Positions 9,642 to 18,900 of a stretch of 64,000 nucleotides of DNA are shown piece by piece. The stretch spans positions 33,139 to 97,138 of the forward strand of contig NZ_KB892913.1 of assembly GCF_000373985.1 (NCBI RefSeq), given 5' to 3'. The stretch comes from Desulfobacter curvatus DSM 3379. Its GTDB lineage: Bacteria; Desulfobacterota; Desulfobacteria; Desulfobacterales; Desulfobacteraceae. The notes below the pieces were generated by a model. It saw only the letters and a list, made by a program, of their open reading frames with translations, was not told the origin of the DNA and ran no database searches. Within the stretch, counting starts at the first letter, position 1, and the number at the start of each line of letters is the position of its first letter. The position numbers were made by a program, and so were the translations under genes.

Positions 9642-10370
9642 TTGAGTGAAACACATACATATCCGATCCTGATCGTGGATGATGAAAAACCTATCGCCAC
9701 CATTATCCAAAAGCTCTTAAAACAGGAAAACATCACAACAGAGTATGTGGCTGACGGTGACCAGGCGTTGCTGAAAATGCGCCAGGCCGCCCTCCCCTAT
9801 GCCCTGGTGATCAGTGACCAGAAGATGCCGGGAATGACAGGGGATGCCTTTTTAGAAAAAGCGGCCCTGATCTCACCAGACACCGTGAGGTTTCTGATGT
9901 CAGGATATACGGACCTGGCTGCAGTGATTCGGGCCATAAATAATGGGGCAATCAACCGGTTCATTCCAAAGCCCCTGGATAGGAAGACGTTCATCCGAGC
10001 AGTTTTAGATGCTGTGGCACAATTTGAGGCCGACGTTGAGGCCAAACGCATGTTTGAAGAAGCCAAAGCCCAGAATCTCAAGCTGTTTGAGCTATATAAA
10101 GAGTTAAAACAGGAAACGCAGAAATTTGACAAAGTCATGGATGGACTGGACGGGCAGATCGCAAAGTTGACAGATAAAATGAATGCGTTCAAAGACGCTG
10201 ATTTAAAAAATAAAAATGCACTGGACCGCATTGAGCAAACCATGAGAAATAAAAACATCCTGACTCAAAATAATTTTGCAGGGTTTGCCGCCCAGATTAA
10301 GGAAGAAGTATATATCCAATTTCAGGATATTGCGGTTCGAAACGGTTTGACAATGCCGGGAAAAAGCTGA
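9642..10370 (+). CDS. Response regulator with C-terminal coiled coil
   Basis: A 242-residue protein with a receiver of the HupR/RpfG type (DQKMPGMTG around the acceptor Asp, KPLD lysine) and then about 110 helical, charged residues without a recognised output domain. It could be a phosphate sink or scaffold. TTG 9642 (LSETHTYPI...) is inferred as start because the receiver begins only about 8 residues later and the upstream frame overlaps the HD-GYP gene. The stop overlaps the next ATG by one base (TGATG), so coupling to the REC-FapA gene is likely. Confidence 0.82.
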   Translation: MSETHTYPILIVDDEKPIATIIQKLLKQENITTEYVADGDQALLKMRQAALPYALVISDQKMPGMTGDAFLEKAALISPDTVRFLMSGYTDLAAVIRAINNGAINRFIPKPLDRKTFIRAVLDAVAQFEADVEAKRMFEEAKAQNLKLFELYKELKQETQKFDKVMDGLDGQIAKLTDKMNAFKDADLKNKNALDRIEQTMRNKNILTQNNFAGFAAQIKEEVYIQFQDIAVRNGLTMPGKS

Positions 10371-13264
10371 TGAGTGCCATAAGCCAAGACATACTGGAAT
10401 CCGCAATTTTGATTGTGGATGATGAACACAATGTTCTAAAATCATTGCGCAGGCGTTTAAACCGCCATGGGTTCACCAACGTAAATACGGCGTTAAACGC
10501 GGAGCAGGGACTAACCATCATTCGGAATGCGGACAAACCGTTTTCCGTGATTCTGTCGGATCAGCACATGCCGGGAATCAGTGGTTACACGTTTTTTAAT
10601 AAAGTCATGAATCTTTGCCCGGATTCAAGACGGATACTGATGACCGGCTATCATGATTTTGATGTTGCCATGGATGCCATTAATCAAGGGGGAATTCATA
10701 AGTACATTACCAAACCCTGGGACGAATCTGATTTATTGACGATGCTGACCACTGAAATTGAAATATATAACAACATCCATGAAAAAAGACGAATTAGCAT
10801 TATTATCAAAAATCAAAACGCACAACTTTACCGGTTAGCCAAACAAAAGGCCTTGGAAAAACAAGCATTTAAAAAGCAGGAAGCGGCGAAAAGGAAACAA
10901 CTGGCGACCATTAAAAAGGTGCTGAACGAATTAGAAAAAGCCGAAAGCATGAAAAAAACGTTGCCGGGGCTGGACCATTTTTTTTCCGACAAACAAATCC
11001 AGGATCAAACCGTCATTATCCGGGCATTTGACATCATCAACCAGGAAATAGACACCATCCTTGGCCGCATGGCCCAAAAGCACAGCCTCTCTTTTCCCGC
11101 AGACGGCACTCATTCAGGCATGGCCTCCCCCGACTACGACCTGATTGATCAAATCCTGGGGATCGCACTCCAAAATGCCATACCGTTAATGAGAAACATC
11201 CACCCCTCTTTTGGTGACGGCGTTGACATTGAGTCGTACACAACGGTTCCGGATATCTGGGAACTTGCCCAAAAAGAGGGATTGCTTGAGACGGAACAAA
11301 TTTTGGAATTAAAAGAACACATGGCACCCAAAGAGGGTGTTCCTCCCTCCCGAAGGGAACCTGAAGAGATACTCTCTGCATCAGGAGCACTCTCCCGGTT
11401 GGATATCAGCCGCCTTGTGGTAAAAAGACGGTTTATCCAGGCAAGAATTCTGGATAAATCCGGTGCCGGGAAACTGATTGATCAAAAGCTGATTTCGTCC
11501 GGGGCCCTGGAAATCTGTCTGTCAGAGCAGATGAGGCGGTTTAAGCGGAATGGAGAATGCGTTCCCGTAAGGGATCTTCTTTTAGAAAAAAATATGATCG
11601 ACCACCACACCTGGCAAAAAATGTTTGAAGATGCCGCCGAAACAGACGTGGTGTGTGAACCTGAAGAAATATCAGAAACGATAAACCTGTCCGAGGATGA
11701 AATCCCTATTGAACTGATCGTTTCCAACGACGGCACCACGGCATGGATCAAAAATAAATTACCGTTGCTCAAAGATGTTAACACAACATTGGTTAAGACG
11801 TTGCTGGAAAAAAGAGGGGTGGTATCCGGTATAATAGCGGATGAGCAAATCGCAAAGCTTCTAAGTGACTATCTGGGAGCCGGAGAAAAATGGATCGTGG
11901 CGCAAACGCCCATAACCCAGCCAGAGACAGACGGTAAAATTGAATATTTTATCAATACCAATGACCGGCGCCCGGGGATTTTTAAAGAGGACGGCACCAT
12001 AGATTTTAAAGACCGGGGCGATATCCCCTTTGTAAGAGAAGGAGAGCTTCTTGCAAAAAAAGTTCTCTGGGAAGAGGTTCCTGTAACCCCCAATATATTC
12101 GGAGAGCATATCCGGCTCGAACCACTGGAAAAAGTGGCGTTAAAAGGGGGGACCGGGACAAGGCTCTCCGAAGACGGGCTGGAATTGTACGCGGCCGGCG
12201 AAGGTGAGCCATGCCTGGACGGCAGGGGTATTATTTCTGTTTATCAAGAGCTTGTCGTTAAAAATGATGTGGGTTTTGAAACCGGTCATATCGATTTTAA
12301 GGGCAATGTATTTGTTCACGGTAGTATCAAGGATGGATTCAAAGTTTCCTGCGCCAATCTCACAGTCAGTGAAATCAACGGTGGAATAATATCGACCACC
12401 GGAGACCTGAAAGTTTCAAAAGGGGTAATCAATGCACAGGTTTCAGCCCAGGGAAATATAACCGCCCAATTTATTAATAAATCAAAGATTAGAGCCTTGG
12501 GCAATATGAACGTAACCAGGGAAATCATGGAATCCTCAATTTCCATCAACGGCCAATTCCTGAACAAGGAAGGCCGAATCATATCGTCTGCCATATGTGC
12601 AAAAATGGGACTGTTTGTGAGACTGGTGGGCACGGAAAAGTCAGAACCTTCTCTGCTCAAACCCGGCAGTAACGATTACCTGAATGAAGTAAAAGACAAA
12701 TTGACGAAAAAAGAAAATAAGACAAAAAACCTTATCAAAAAACTGACCCCCAAAAAGAAACAATTGGAAGAAAAAAATTATGACATACATGAAAAAATTA
12801 TGTTCCATTCCAGTTCCTGCGAAACGCTGAAAAACAATGCAGCCAAACTGCAGGCACAGGTACAGGTACAACACATGACAAAAGACCCCAAAGCCCGTTT
12901 AAAAGAGGAATACAAAGAGACCGTTTTCCAGCTGAAAACTGTTGAAAAGACCATTAGAGAGTTGTTCAATACCCAGGATGGCCTGGTGGCTGAAATTGAG
13001 GCCCATCAGGAAAGTATTCAAAAAGCCATGGATAACCTGGCTGAAATTACTAACAGGATTACGGAAATTGATCAGTTAAAAAAGCAAGATAACGGAATTC
13101 CCAGGGTGCAGATCTCCAAACATATACAAGCCGGAACCCGGATAATTGGCCCAAGTAGTGCCATAAAAATTCAGCAGAGCATAGGCGCATGTAACATATT
13201 GGAAATAAAAAAGTCCTACGGCGACCTATCCACAGAAAAAGAGATGGTAATCCGGAATTTTTAA
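10370..13264 (+). CDS. Receiver-FapA (DUF342) fusion protein
   Basis: A 964-residue protein. A receiver (about 1-125, SDQHMPGISG) closely resembles that of the preceding gene. It is followed by a helical region, then a middle section with two similar segments about 90 residues apart (DIWELAQKEGLL; RFIQARILDKSG...). From about residue 520 to 760 there is a FapA/DUF342 region rich in short Gly-spaced beta strands (GHIDFKGNVFVHGSI and similar), then a long coiled coil and a closing beta segment. DUF342 proteins are widespread and poorly understood; polymerising or polysaccharide-related roles have been suggested. A receiver at the N-terminus makes it a potential structural output of the relay. 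It is the last gene of the operon; a repeat element follows 48 bases later. Confidence 0.85.
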   Translation: MSAISQDILESAILIVDDEHNVLKSLRRRLNRHGFTNVNTALNAEQGLTIIRNADKPFSVILSDQHMPGISGYTFFNKVMNLCPDSRRILMTGYHDFDVAMDAINQGGIHKYITKPWDESDLLTMLTTEIEIYNNIHEKRRISIIIKNQNAQLYRLAKQKALEKQAFKKQEAAKRKQLATIKKVLNELEKAESMKKTLPGLDHFFSDKQIQDQTVIIRAFDIINQEIDTILGRMAQKHSLSFPADGTHSGMASPDYDLIDQILGIALQNAIPLMRNIHPSFGDGVDIESYTTVPDIWELAQKEGLLETEQILELKEHMAPKEGVPPSRREPEEILSASGALSRLDISRLVVKRRFIQARILDKSGAGKLIDQKLISSGALEICLSEQMRRFKRNGECVPVRDLLLEKNMIDHHTWQKMFEDAAETDVVCEPEEISETINLSEDEIPIELIVSNDGTTAWIKNKLPLLKDVNTTLVKTLLEKRGVVSGIIADEQIAKLLSDYLGAGEKWIVAQTPITQPETDGKIEYFINTNDRRPGIFKEDGTIDFKDRGDIPFVREGELLAKKVLWEEVPVTPNIFGEHIRLEPLEKVALKGGTGTRLSEDGLELYAAGEGEPCLDGRGIISVYQELVVKNDVGFETGHIDFKGNVFVHGSIKDGFKVSCANLTVSEINGGIISTTGDLKVSKGVINAQVSAQGNITAQFINKSKIRALGNMNVTREIMESSISINGQFLNKEGRIISSAICAKMGLFVRLVGTEKSEPSLLKPGSNDYLNEVKDKLTKKENKTKNLIKKLTPKKKQLEEKNYDIHEKIMFHSSSCETLKNNAAKLQAQVQVQHMTKDPKARLKEEYKETVFQLKTVEKTIRELFNTQDGLVAEIEAHQESIQKAMDNLAEITNRITEIDQLKKQDNGIPRVQISKHIQAGTRIIGPSSAIKIQQSIGACNILEIKKSYGDLSTEKEMVIRNF

Positions 13265-13311
13265 CCCGAATTTAAGGAAATTAAATTTGGCAGCTTTTTG
13301 GAATTTTCATA

Positions 13312-13411
13312 TAAACGGCCATGGGCCGTCCTTGGTCTATCCACCCAGGCTTGGGCCCACAACAAAGATAGAAAGAATCCAGTTAGTTGTTGGAGGCTTT
13401 CTTATAAAAAA
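13312..13411 (+). repeat. Dispersed hairpin repeat, copy A (long form)
   Basis: About 100 bases, closely similar to 24821-24922. It starts with AACGGCCATGGGCCGTCC and contains a hairpin at 13323-13358 (GGGCC..CCTTGG / CCCAGG..GGGCCC). The tail contains GAATCCAGTT. It lies 3' of the REC-FapA gene in the same orientation. Its tail supplies the Shine-Dalgarno and inferred ATA start of the next gene. Confidence 0.8.
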
Positions 13412-15032
13412 AAGACTACTTTTTTTATTGATTCTTGTTTTTTTAGGGATTGGTATGCCTGTCATGGCAAACATCTCAAAAGAAAATAATATTCTGATGA
13501 TTTTTTCCTGGCACAAGCGTATGCCCTGGCAGATGGAAATTGAAAAAGGCGTCGAACAATATTACAAGGCACTGCCGTCAAAACCAAATCTATTTTATGA
13601 ATATATGGATGCCGGACACTTCAACGGTCAGGGCCAGATCGACATTTTCAAAGAATATCTATCAAAAAAATATGCCGGTTACCGGATTGATCATGTCATT
13701 TTTGAAAGCGCTCCTGCCGGCAAGCTGTTTACATCGTATCCTGATCTGTTTCAGGGAGCCCGAAAATACCTTTTAAACCCGGGTCCCATCAGTAAAAAAG
13801 CCCTTAAGAACCGATCAGTGGTTATTCCTGTGAATATTGATACTCAAAGGGCAGCAAAAGAATTATTAAAGATCAGCCGGGGTAAAACAATATATCTGGT
13901 TGCCGGTGCAACGGAGCCCAGCAGGAAAAGGGTTGAAATATTTTTAGACCTATTCCCAAAGCTTAATCCGGATCAAAAGGTCAAATCCCTGATTGGACTG
14001 CCCATGGACCAGCTTTGTAAAAAGGTGTCACAATTGGATAAGGACGGTGTCATATTCTATTTACTCATCATGCGGGATGGGGCCGGTGTCTGCCATACCC
14101 CTTATGATGCCGCAGCTCAAATCAGCCAAAATGCTACGGTACCGGTTTACAGTTTATGGACCTCTCTATTGGGAAGCGGAGTTGTCGGGGGGTATTTGCT
14201 TAGTGGAGAAATGGTCGGAGAACGGATGATAGCCGTATTGAAGGACCCTGAACTTGTCAAAGAGGCTGCCGGGAAATGGTCTGATCAATTCCATGGTTTT
14301 TTCTACGACTGGCGTCAACTGGAACGCTGGCATATCCACAAGAACACACTGCCTGCCCAAAGCAAAATATTATTCAAGAAAGGCTCCTTTTACGAATACT
14401 ATTATAAAGAAATCATCTTAGTTTCGCTGGCCGTTATTTTATTAATTTCATTTTTCTGGAATCACCGGCTGAAAATCGAAATAGAGAATCGGATAAGGAC
14501 TGAGCAAGAGCTACAAGTGAGTGAAACTCGCTTCCGGACCCTTTCCGAGACAACGTCCGAAGGCGTTGCCATCACAAAAAACGGCGTCTTGATCGATGCC
14601 AATAAAAAAATGTGTGAGATGTTCGGTTACGGGTTTGAAGAACTCATGGGCATGAGGCCCACCGATTTTGTGGTCCCTGAACACAAAGAAACGGTAAAAT
14701 ACCATGTCGCACAAGACGTTAAAAAACTCTATGAAGTGACCGGCATAAGAAAAAATCGTTCTGAATTTCCCCTGGAAGTCCAGGGCAAAAAAATTTCAAT
14801 TAACGGACAAGAAGCAAGAGTTACCGTGATAAGAGATCTGACCGAACGAAAACGTTCTGAAGAGGAGATTAAAACCCTGCAGGGCCTGTTGCCCATTTGT
14901 TCTGTCTGCAAAAAAATCAGGGATGACAAAGGCTATTGGACCACTCTGGAAGCTTATATTTCCGACCATTCAGACGCAGAGTTCAGCCACAGCATATGTG
15001 ATGAGTGTATAGAAAAAAAATACCCTGAATAA
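13404..15032 (+). CDS. Substrate-binding protein-TM-PAS receptor with C-terminal Cys motif
   Basis: A membrane receptor of about 542 residues. A signal/anchor segment (KKRLLFLLILVF...) leads into a PF04392-like periplasmic binding domain. A transmembrane helix (IILVSLAVILLISFF) and a PAS domain (about 375-480) follow. The C-terminus has PICSVCKKIRDD...W...ICDECIEKKYPE, a CxxC...CxxC tail seen on other bacterial signalling proteins. There is no kinase, GGDEF or methyl-accepting domain, so its output is unclear. The start is inferred as ATA 13404: GGAGG at 13392-13396 is 7 bases upstream and the basic n-region KKR follows directly. ATG 13455 would lose the signal peptide, and TTG 13287 would translate through a repeat that is otherwise intergenic. 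Confidence 0.75.
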   Translation: MKKRLLFLLILVFLGIGMPVMANISKENNILMIFSWHKRMPWQMEIEKGVEQYYKALPSKPNLFYEYMDAGHFNGQGQIDIFKEYLSKKYAGYRIDHVIFESAPAGKLFTSYPDLFQGARKYLLNPGPISKKALKNRSVVIPVNIDTQRAAKELLKISRGKTIYLVAGATEPSRKRVEIFLDLFPKLNPDQKVKSLIGLPMDQLCKKVSQLDKDGVIFYLLIMRDGAGVCHTPYDAAAQISQNATVPVYSLWTSLLGSGVVGGYLLSGEMVGERMIAVLKDPELVKEAAGKWSDQFHGFFYDWRQLERWHIHKNTLPAQSKILFKKGSFYEYYYKEIILVSLAVILLISFFWNHRLKIEIENRIRTEQELQVSETRFRTLSETTSEGVAITKNGVLIDANKKMCEMFGYGFEELMGMRPTDFVVPEHKETVKYHVAQDVKKLYEVTGIRKNRSEFPLEVQGKKISINGQEARVTVIRDLTERKRSEEEIKTLQGLLPICSVCKKIRDDKGYWTTLEAYISDHSDAEFSHSICDECIEKKYPE

Positions 15033-15070
15033 CAGCCATGGGCTGACCTGGTCTATCAACGCCCGGATTC
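15031..15070 (+). repeat. Dispersed repeat, copy C (left half)
   Basis: AACAGCCATGGGCTGACCTG at 15031-15050, continuing GTCTATCAACGCC, begins at the stop codon of the receptor gene. It matches the left half of the hairpin repeat (copies at 13312, 24821, 31955, 56579); the right arm of the hairpin is not present. Confidence 0.7.
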
Positions 15071-15188
15071 AATCCAAAACATAACAATTTTTAAAAATCG
15101 GTGTCCGGGGGGCTTGCGCACTTATGTGATCATATCGTATTGTTTTGCAGCATATTTCCACAAGACAAAGGAGGTTGCAAAAAAAATT

Positions 15189-15407
15189 TTGGGAACCGTT
15201 CTTGAGCCGGATAAACAGGCCTTTAAAGTGCTTACAAAGGCACAAATGCCATTTGGCAAATACAAAGGCCGCCGTCTGGTAGACCTGCCCGAACCCTATC
15301 TGGTATGGTTCAGCCGACAGGGGCTTCCCCCGGGCAAATTAGGAGAGCAACTGCGTACGGTATATGAAATAAAGCGTAATGGACTGGAGTACTTATTTAA
15401 GCCATGA
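15189..15407 (+). CDS. DUF3820 family protein
   Basis: A small protein of about 72 residues whose core MPFGKYKGRRLVDLPEPYL..W matches DUF3820 (annotated elsewhere as putative quorum-sensing-regulated virulence factor; function not established). The family usually starts about 10-20 residues before MPFGKY, so TTG 15189 is preferred; GGAGG at 15170-15174 is 14 bases upstream, and ATT 15186 or TTG 15114 are alternatives. Its stop overlaps the ATG of the SixA-type phosphatase (ATGA). Confidence 0.75.
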   Translation: MGTVLEPDKQAFKVLTKAQMPFGKYKGRRLVDLPEPYLVWFSRQGLPPGKLGEQLRTVYEIKRNGLEYLFKP

Positions 15408-15904
15408 AAACACTTCACCTGATCCGCCATGCAAAATCCAGCTGGACGGACCAACGCCTTGCAGATATTGACAGGCCCCTGGCCCCAAGGGGCATCCGGG
15501 CATGCGCTGTCATGGCGCCTGAAATTGCAAAAACAGGCTGTGATTTCTCCAATGTTTTCACAAGTCCTGCAAAAAGGGCCAAAGAAACAATTGAAAGGAT
15601 TGCCGGCAATCTTCAAGACATCTCTTTTACCTGGACCGTGGCAAAAAAGCTATACACCTTCAGCGCCCACGACCTTTTGACATTCTGCCGGCACGATCTG
15701 CCTGCAAACATTGACCAGGCTGTTATTGTGGGCCATAACCCGGCCTTTCATGAATTCTGCAACCGGATGATGGCCGACACAACCCTAAAAAAGGTACCGA
15801 CCTGCGCCTATGCCCGGCTGGAACTGGATGCCGATTCCTGGAACGATATCGGCCCCGGAAAAATGAGGATTACTGCGTTTTTAACACCCAAAATGTTCCG
15901 GTAA
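15404..15904 (+). CDS. SixA-type histidine phosphatase
   Basis: A 166-residue histidine phosphatase superfamily protein with the RHG motif LIRHAKSSW (catalytic His9) near the N-terminus and GHNPAFHEF as the second catalytic His region. SixA-like enzymes dephosphorylate phosphohistidine, classically on HPt or PTS proteins. No HPt gene is seen in the window. It overlaps both neighbours by 1-4 bases, so the DUF3820 gene, this gene and the helicase gene are probably co-translated. Confidence 0.88.
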   Translation: MKTLHLIRHAKSSWTDQRLADIDRPLAPRGIRACAVMAPEIAKTGCDFSNVFTSPAKRAKETIERIAGNLQDISFTWTVAKKLYTFSAHDLLTFCRHDLPANIDQAVIVGHNPAFHEFCNRMMADTTLKKVPTCAYARLELDADSWNDIGPGKMRITAFLTPKMFR

Positions 15905-18900
15905 TGGAGATCACCCAGGATATAGACCAAAATAGTGGACGGGAATCAGGCAGGATACCGTCCCCTGCACCAACGAATCTGCCTGCCGCCCTGCCCTTTG
16001 ACCTGAAAACCTACCTGGCCAATCTCCTGATCATTGATTTCGAAGCCACACCCGATGGCGATGTGTTTCACATCGGCGCCGTATTTAACGGGCGGGTTTT
16101 CAATGAAGTCAACATTTCGAATCCGGTCCCGGCACTCAAACGGCTGTCCCAATTTGCACAAGGTGCAACGTATGTCCTGGGGCACAATATTATCAAGCAT
16201 GACCTGGCTCTGGTCCGGGAACATTGTCCGGATGCAGAAATTCTGTCTTTAATCCCCATTGACACGCTGGTACTCTCGCCTTTGGCCTTTCCGGAAAATC
16301 CCTACCACCGGCTCATCAAAGGATATAAACTGTTAAGTACATCGAAGAACAATCCTGTGGCCGATGCAAAGCTTTCCATGGTGCTGTTTGAAGATGAACT
16401 GGCAGCCTTTCTTCTTTTAAAAAAGACCGAACCAGGGCTCATTGCTTTTTTTGCCTGGGCCTTTGACCTGCCGTCAGGAAAATTTAAGGGGATCAGCCGG
16501 CTTTTTGAAAAAATAGGCAAAGAGAAACCCGATGAAAGCTGTGCCCGGGATCTGTTTTTAAATTTATGCCAAGACAGGGGCTGTGCCAAAGCGGCCCGGG
16601 AAATCTGGAAAGAAATCTGCCGGACGCCAAACAGGAAACCGGAACTTGCCTACCTGGTTTCCTGGTTGCGGGTTGCCGGCGGCAACTCTGTTCTTGCAGG
16701 CTGGGTGCTCCACGAGTTTAACGGCATCGCGGATCTGGTTTCAAGGCTTCGGATGGCCTGCGGGGATGACGCCTGTACCTTTTGCGCACAGCATAACAAT
16801 CCGGAACGCCTTTTAAATAAATATTTCGGGTTCAACGCGTATCGGAGCATCCCCGACGGCCGGATGCTCCAGCGTGAAATCGTTTCCGCGTCCCTTTCCG
16901 GGCGTCATCACCTGGCCATCCTGCCCACGGGCGGCGGCAAATCCATCTGCTACCAGATCCCGGCACTTCACCTATATGAACGGACAGGCGCGCTCACCAT
17001 TGTCATTTCACCCCTCAAGGCCCTGATGAAGGACCAGGTGGACAACCTCAACCATGCCACCGGCACCCAGGCCGCCGCAGCAATCAACGGCAGCCTGACC
17101 CTTCCCGAGCGGGGCGCCGTGGTGGAAAAGGTGCGGTTGGGCGACATCGGGCTTTTGTACATCTCTCCTGAACAACTGCGAAATAAAAGCGTGGTGGAAC
17201 TGATCGCCTCCCGCCAGGTGGGCTGCTGGATATTCGACGAAGCCCATTGCCTGTCAAAATGGGGACATGACTTCAGGCCCGACTACCTGCACGTGGCAGA
17301 TCTCATTGCCGACCAGAAAAAGCGATCCAGCCGGCTGCCGGTGATCGGTGCTTTCACAGCCACGGCCAAAAAAGATGTCAAAGAAGAAATCCGCCAGCAT
17401 TTTAATGAAAAGCTCTGCCTTGATTTAGACGGCTTTGAAGGAGGTGTCGACCGGGACAACCTTCACTTTTACGTCTATCCTGTCACAGCCGCTGAAAAAT
17501 ACGATGTCATTGCCCGCACCCTGAACGACAATCTGTCAGAGACAAAGGGCAGTGCCATTGTCTATTGCGCATCCCGGAAAGGCACCGAAGCGTTAAGCCA
17601 GTTTCTCAGCGAACGCGGTATTGTCTGCCGGGCCTTTCATGCCGGTCGAACCGAACCGGACAAGCGCAATATCCAGGATGAATTTGTCTCAGGCAGCATC
17701 CCTGTGATCTGCGCCACTAACGCCTTTGGCATGGGCATCGACAAAAAGGATATCCGGCTGGTCATCCATGCGGATATCCCGGGTTCCCTTGAAAACTATC
17801 TCCAGGAAGCCGGCAGGGCCGGACGGGACCAGGACCTTGCCGACTGCATCCTGCTTTATGAACAGGATGACATTGACAGCCAGTTCTCCTTGAATGCCTA
17901 TTCTAAACTGACGTTACAGGACATCAAAAAAATCCTCAAAGTGCTGAAAGACCGGGGCAAAAAACATCCCGAAATCGTGATCACTCCGGCAGAAATCCTT
18001 CGCCTGGCAGGATATGAGCACATGGGCGGTGATGATCAAAGGGCCAGGATTGCCGTGGCCTGGTTGGAGAGACGGGGCTTTATCCGGCGGGATTTCAACC
18101 GCACCCTGTTTTTCAAGGGGGTACCTTTGGTGAAAAGCCTGGATGAGGCGGAAAAGAAACTTAAAAGGCTTAACCTGTCCCGAACCGTTCACTCGGTATA
18201 TATGACGCTGTTGCAGACGCTTTTTAACGAAAAGAAAAACGCCCTGATCTCGGCGGACATGCTGTGCGAGGCCCTTAGCGGCATTGAAAACCTGCCGGAT
18301 AAATACCTGGATCCGCGCACCATCATAACCGAACTGAACAATATGGCCAATGCAGGGCTCATCCGGGAAGGGTCAGTGATGACCGCCTTTATCCGGCCAA
18401 AGGGCAAAAACAGCGCCGGGGATCTGTTGGACCTTTTTTCCCGCATGGAAAAAAACATGGCCGACCTGATGGCAGAACTCTCCCCGGAATCCAGTGCGGA
18501 CAAAGCCGACCTGATCAATCTGCGCCTGGTGGCCCAGCGTCTCAAGGACAAAGGATTTTCAACCGCCACCACGGATATTTGTACCACCTTACTGCATATC
18601 ATGGCCGCCGACCAGGGGGAATCCGGAGGCAAAAGTTTGAAGGTCGCCGGGAAAAAAGGTGCAGAACAGCAGCGGGTCTTTGTTAATGTACCCTGGCAAA
18701 TTTTAAAAGAACGCATGGACCTGCGCCACCGGTGCGCCCGGGTTTGTATTGACGTCATCATAAAAAATCTTGGACCGGATCTTAAATCCGCCCAGAAAGA
18801 GATCCTGGGGCAATTTTTTCTCTCGGACATCACCCAGGCCATGACCCAAGACATTTTTCTGTCCGGGTTCAAGGGAAACGGTAACAGGCTGGTGGAAAAG

